From Collinsella sp. (GTDB lineage Bacteria > Actinomycetota > Coriobacteriia > Coriobacteriales > Coriobacteriaceae): DNA of 7,136 nt. A program made the position numbers and the translations under genes. The notes under the pieces were generated by a model. The model searched no databases and was not told the origin of the DNA. It worked only from the letters and a program-made list of their open reading frames with translations. Below, in pieces: positions 5,740 through 7,136 of this stretch (the first letter of the stretch is position 1; each line of letters begins with the position of its first letter). The DNA lies in NCBI GenBank assembly GCA_019424905.1, contig JAHYYP010000025.1, positions 1 through 7,136 of the forward strand. The letters are read 5' to 3'.

Positions 5740-7136
5740 ATGTTAGATAGATTTACCGATCGAGCGCGCAAGGTCATGTCGATGGCCAAACAGGAGGCGC
5801 TCGATCTTCATTCAAATAAGGTGGGCACCGAGCACCTGCTGCTCGCGCTTGCCAAGGAGGACGAGGGCATTGCCGCCGAGGCACTGCGCTCGCTTGATAT
5901 CTCCTACGACGACATCATGGACACCCTCAAGGAGGTCCAGACCACGGTTCCCGAGCCCAGCGAGGAGACCGAGGCTGCCAAGCTTGCCTTTACGCCGCTC
6001 GTCATTAGCGTGATGGAGCGCTCCTTCCGCGTGGCACGTGAGAACAACCAGACCTACGTGTCGACCGAGCACTTGCTGATTGGCATCGTCGAAGAGGGTA
6101 ACGGCATGGCCATGGACATCCTCATGCGCCTGGGTGTGTCGTCCGCCTCCATCAAAAAGGCTATCGAGAAACTTACCGCCAAGGACCAGGACAAGAAGCG
6201 TCCGCTCGCCGGCGCCGGTGCCGGGCGTCCCGGTGCGGGCCTGCCGTTCTTTAGCGGCTCGGACGCGTCGCAGCAAAAGGGGAGCGGCACCGATACGCTT
6301 AAGCAGTTCGCCACCAACCTTACGCAGAAGGCGCGCGACGGCGAGCTCGACCCTGTAATTGGTCGCGAAAAGGAAGTCCAGCGTATGATGGAGATCCTTT
6401 CGCGTCGCACCAAGAACAATCCGCTTATCTTGGGCGACCCCGGCGTGGGCAAGACGGCCATCGTCGAGGGCCTGGCTCAGCAGATTGCAGCTGGCAACGT
6501 GCCCGAGAACCTTATGAACCAGAACATCTGGACGCTCGACCTGCCGGGCCTCGTTGCGGGCGCCAAGTATCGCGGTGAGTTTGAGGAGCGCCTCAAGAAC
6601 GTGATCCAGGAGGCCACCGAAGCTGACGACGTCATCCTGTTTATTGACGAGATGCACACCATCATCGGTGCCGGCTCTGCCGAGGGCTCCATCGACGCGA
6701 GCTCCATGCTCAAGCCCGTGCTCGCGCGCGGTGCCTTCCAGATTATCGGCGCCACCACGGCCGAGGAATTCCGCAAGTACCTCACCAAGGACCCGGCCTT
6801 CGAGCGTCGCTTCCAGACCATCGATGTCGAGGAGCCGAGCGTCGAGGACACGGTCAAGATCCTGACCGCGCTCAAGCCGCGCTACGAGGAGCACCACCAT
6901 GTGCGCTATACGCAGGGTGCTATCGAGGCCGCCGCGAACCTCTCCGACCGCTACATCCAGGATCGCTTCCTGCCCGATAAGGCCATCGACCTCATTGACG
7001 AGGCCGGCGCCCGCGCCCGCATCGCCGCCAACCGCGCGCCCGAGCCGGTGCGCGAGGCCGAGCATCGCGTGGAGGAGCTTAAGGCCGCCGCGCAGGAGGC
7101 CACCGAGAGCGACGACATGAACAAGGCCGCCGAGAT
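5740..7136 (+). CDS. clpC: ATP-dependent Clp protease ATP-binding subunit ClpC (partial, N-terminal part)
   Basis: The first 465 residues of a Hsp100/AAA+ unfoldase, which feeds substrates to the ClpP protease in the cytoplasm. The N-terminal domain has two Clp_N repeats (about 3-70 and 80-145), each with the TEHLL motif (VGTEHLLLAL; VSTEHLLIGI). A Gly/Ala/Pro-rich linker (about 155-172) leads to the first AAA+ module. That module has Walker A GDPGVGKT (232-239), pore loop KYRG with Y277, Walker B VILFIDE (298-304), sensor 1 around GATT (337-340) and arginine finger DPAFERRF (351-358). The frame runs off the window as the middle domain starts. DDMNKAAE resembles the UVR-like middle segment of ClpC rather than the long coiled coil of ClpB, and the start FTDRARKVMSMAKQEA is also ClpC-like. 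The second AAA+ module is outside the window. The gene is probably transcribed independently of the regulator operon. Confidence 0.95.
   Translation, partial: MLDRFTDRARKVMSMAKQEALDLHSNKVGTEHLLLALAKEDEGIAAEALRSLDISYDDIMDTLKEVQTTVPEPSEETEAAKLAFTPLVISVMERSFRVARENNQTYVSTEHLLIGIVEEGNGMAMDILMRLGVSSASIKKAIEKLTAKDQDKKRPLAGAGAGRPGAGLPFFSGSDASQQKGSGTDTLKQFATNLTQKARDGELDPVIGREKEVQRMMEILSRRTKNNPLILGDPGVGKTAIVEGLAQQIAAGNVPENLMNQNIWTLDLPGLVAGAKYRGEFEERLKNVIQEATEADDVILFIDEMHTIIGAGSAEGSIDASSMLKPVLARGAFQIIGATTAEEFRKYLTKDPAFERRFQTIDVEEPSVEDTVKILTALKPRYEEHHHVRYTQGAIEAAANLSDRYIQDRFLPDKAIDLIDEAGARARIAANRAPEPVREAEHRVEELKAAAQEATESDDMNKAAE

Noticed and set aside
5812..7065. A 417-codon open frame on the minus strand opposite clpC
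   Set aside because: It is a codon-pattern shadow of the highly conserved clpC, and no family resemblance was seen in its translation.

Overview
The window is GC-rich, densely coded DNA with every supported gene on the + strand. The gene content is a ClpC of actinobacterial type, a giant fused 2-hydroxyacyl-CoA dehydratase activase-type protein and a TetR regulator. This suggests an anaerobic, gut-type actinobacterium, most likely of the Coriobacteriia and Collinsella-like. That placement comes from protein resemblance by eye and was not searched.

Layout. (1) 1-153: the last 50 codons of a small membrane protein, resembling the C-terminus of DUF2798 proteins. (2) 154-434: a gap holding a strong intrinsic terminator (320-352), then an AT-rich promoter region with a perfect 21-nt palindrome (365-385). 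(3) 435-4874: one 1479-codon gene whose product has two tandem BadF/BcrA-type ATPase (activase) domains, a four-cysteine linker, and two HgdB/DUF2229-like modules, each with three matching cysteines. (4) 4849 or 4858 to 5547: a TetR-family regulator whose start lies inside the end of the giant gene. (5) 5548-5739: an intergenic gap with a 9-bp hairpin, an imperfect copy of the regulator's 3' end, and a terminator-like hairpin close to the next start. (6) 5740-7136: the N-terminal 465 residues of ClpC, cut by the window edge.

The biological unit of interest is the two-gene cassette 365-5547: operator, fused iron-sulfur redox enzyme, and regulator. The large protein appears to carry a complete ATP-driven electron-injection system in one chain. 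The two activase domains together supply the four cysteines that a homodimeric activator such as HgdC uses to hold its single interface [4Fe-4S] cluster. The two C-terminal modules resemble the paired dehydratase subunits, or a double-cubane-cluster protein. The regulator is the obvious candidate to bind the palindrome and control both genes. The substrate and the inducer cannot be read from the sequence. The upstream membrane protein and clpC look like independent flanking genes.
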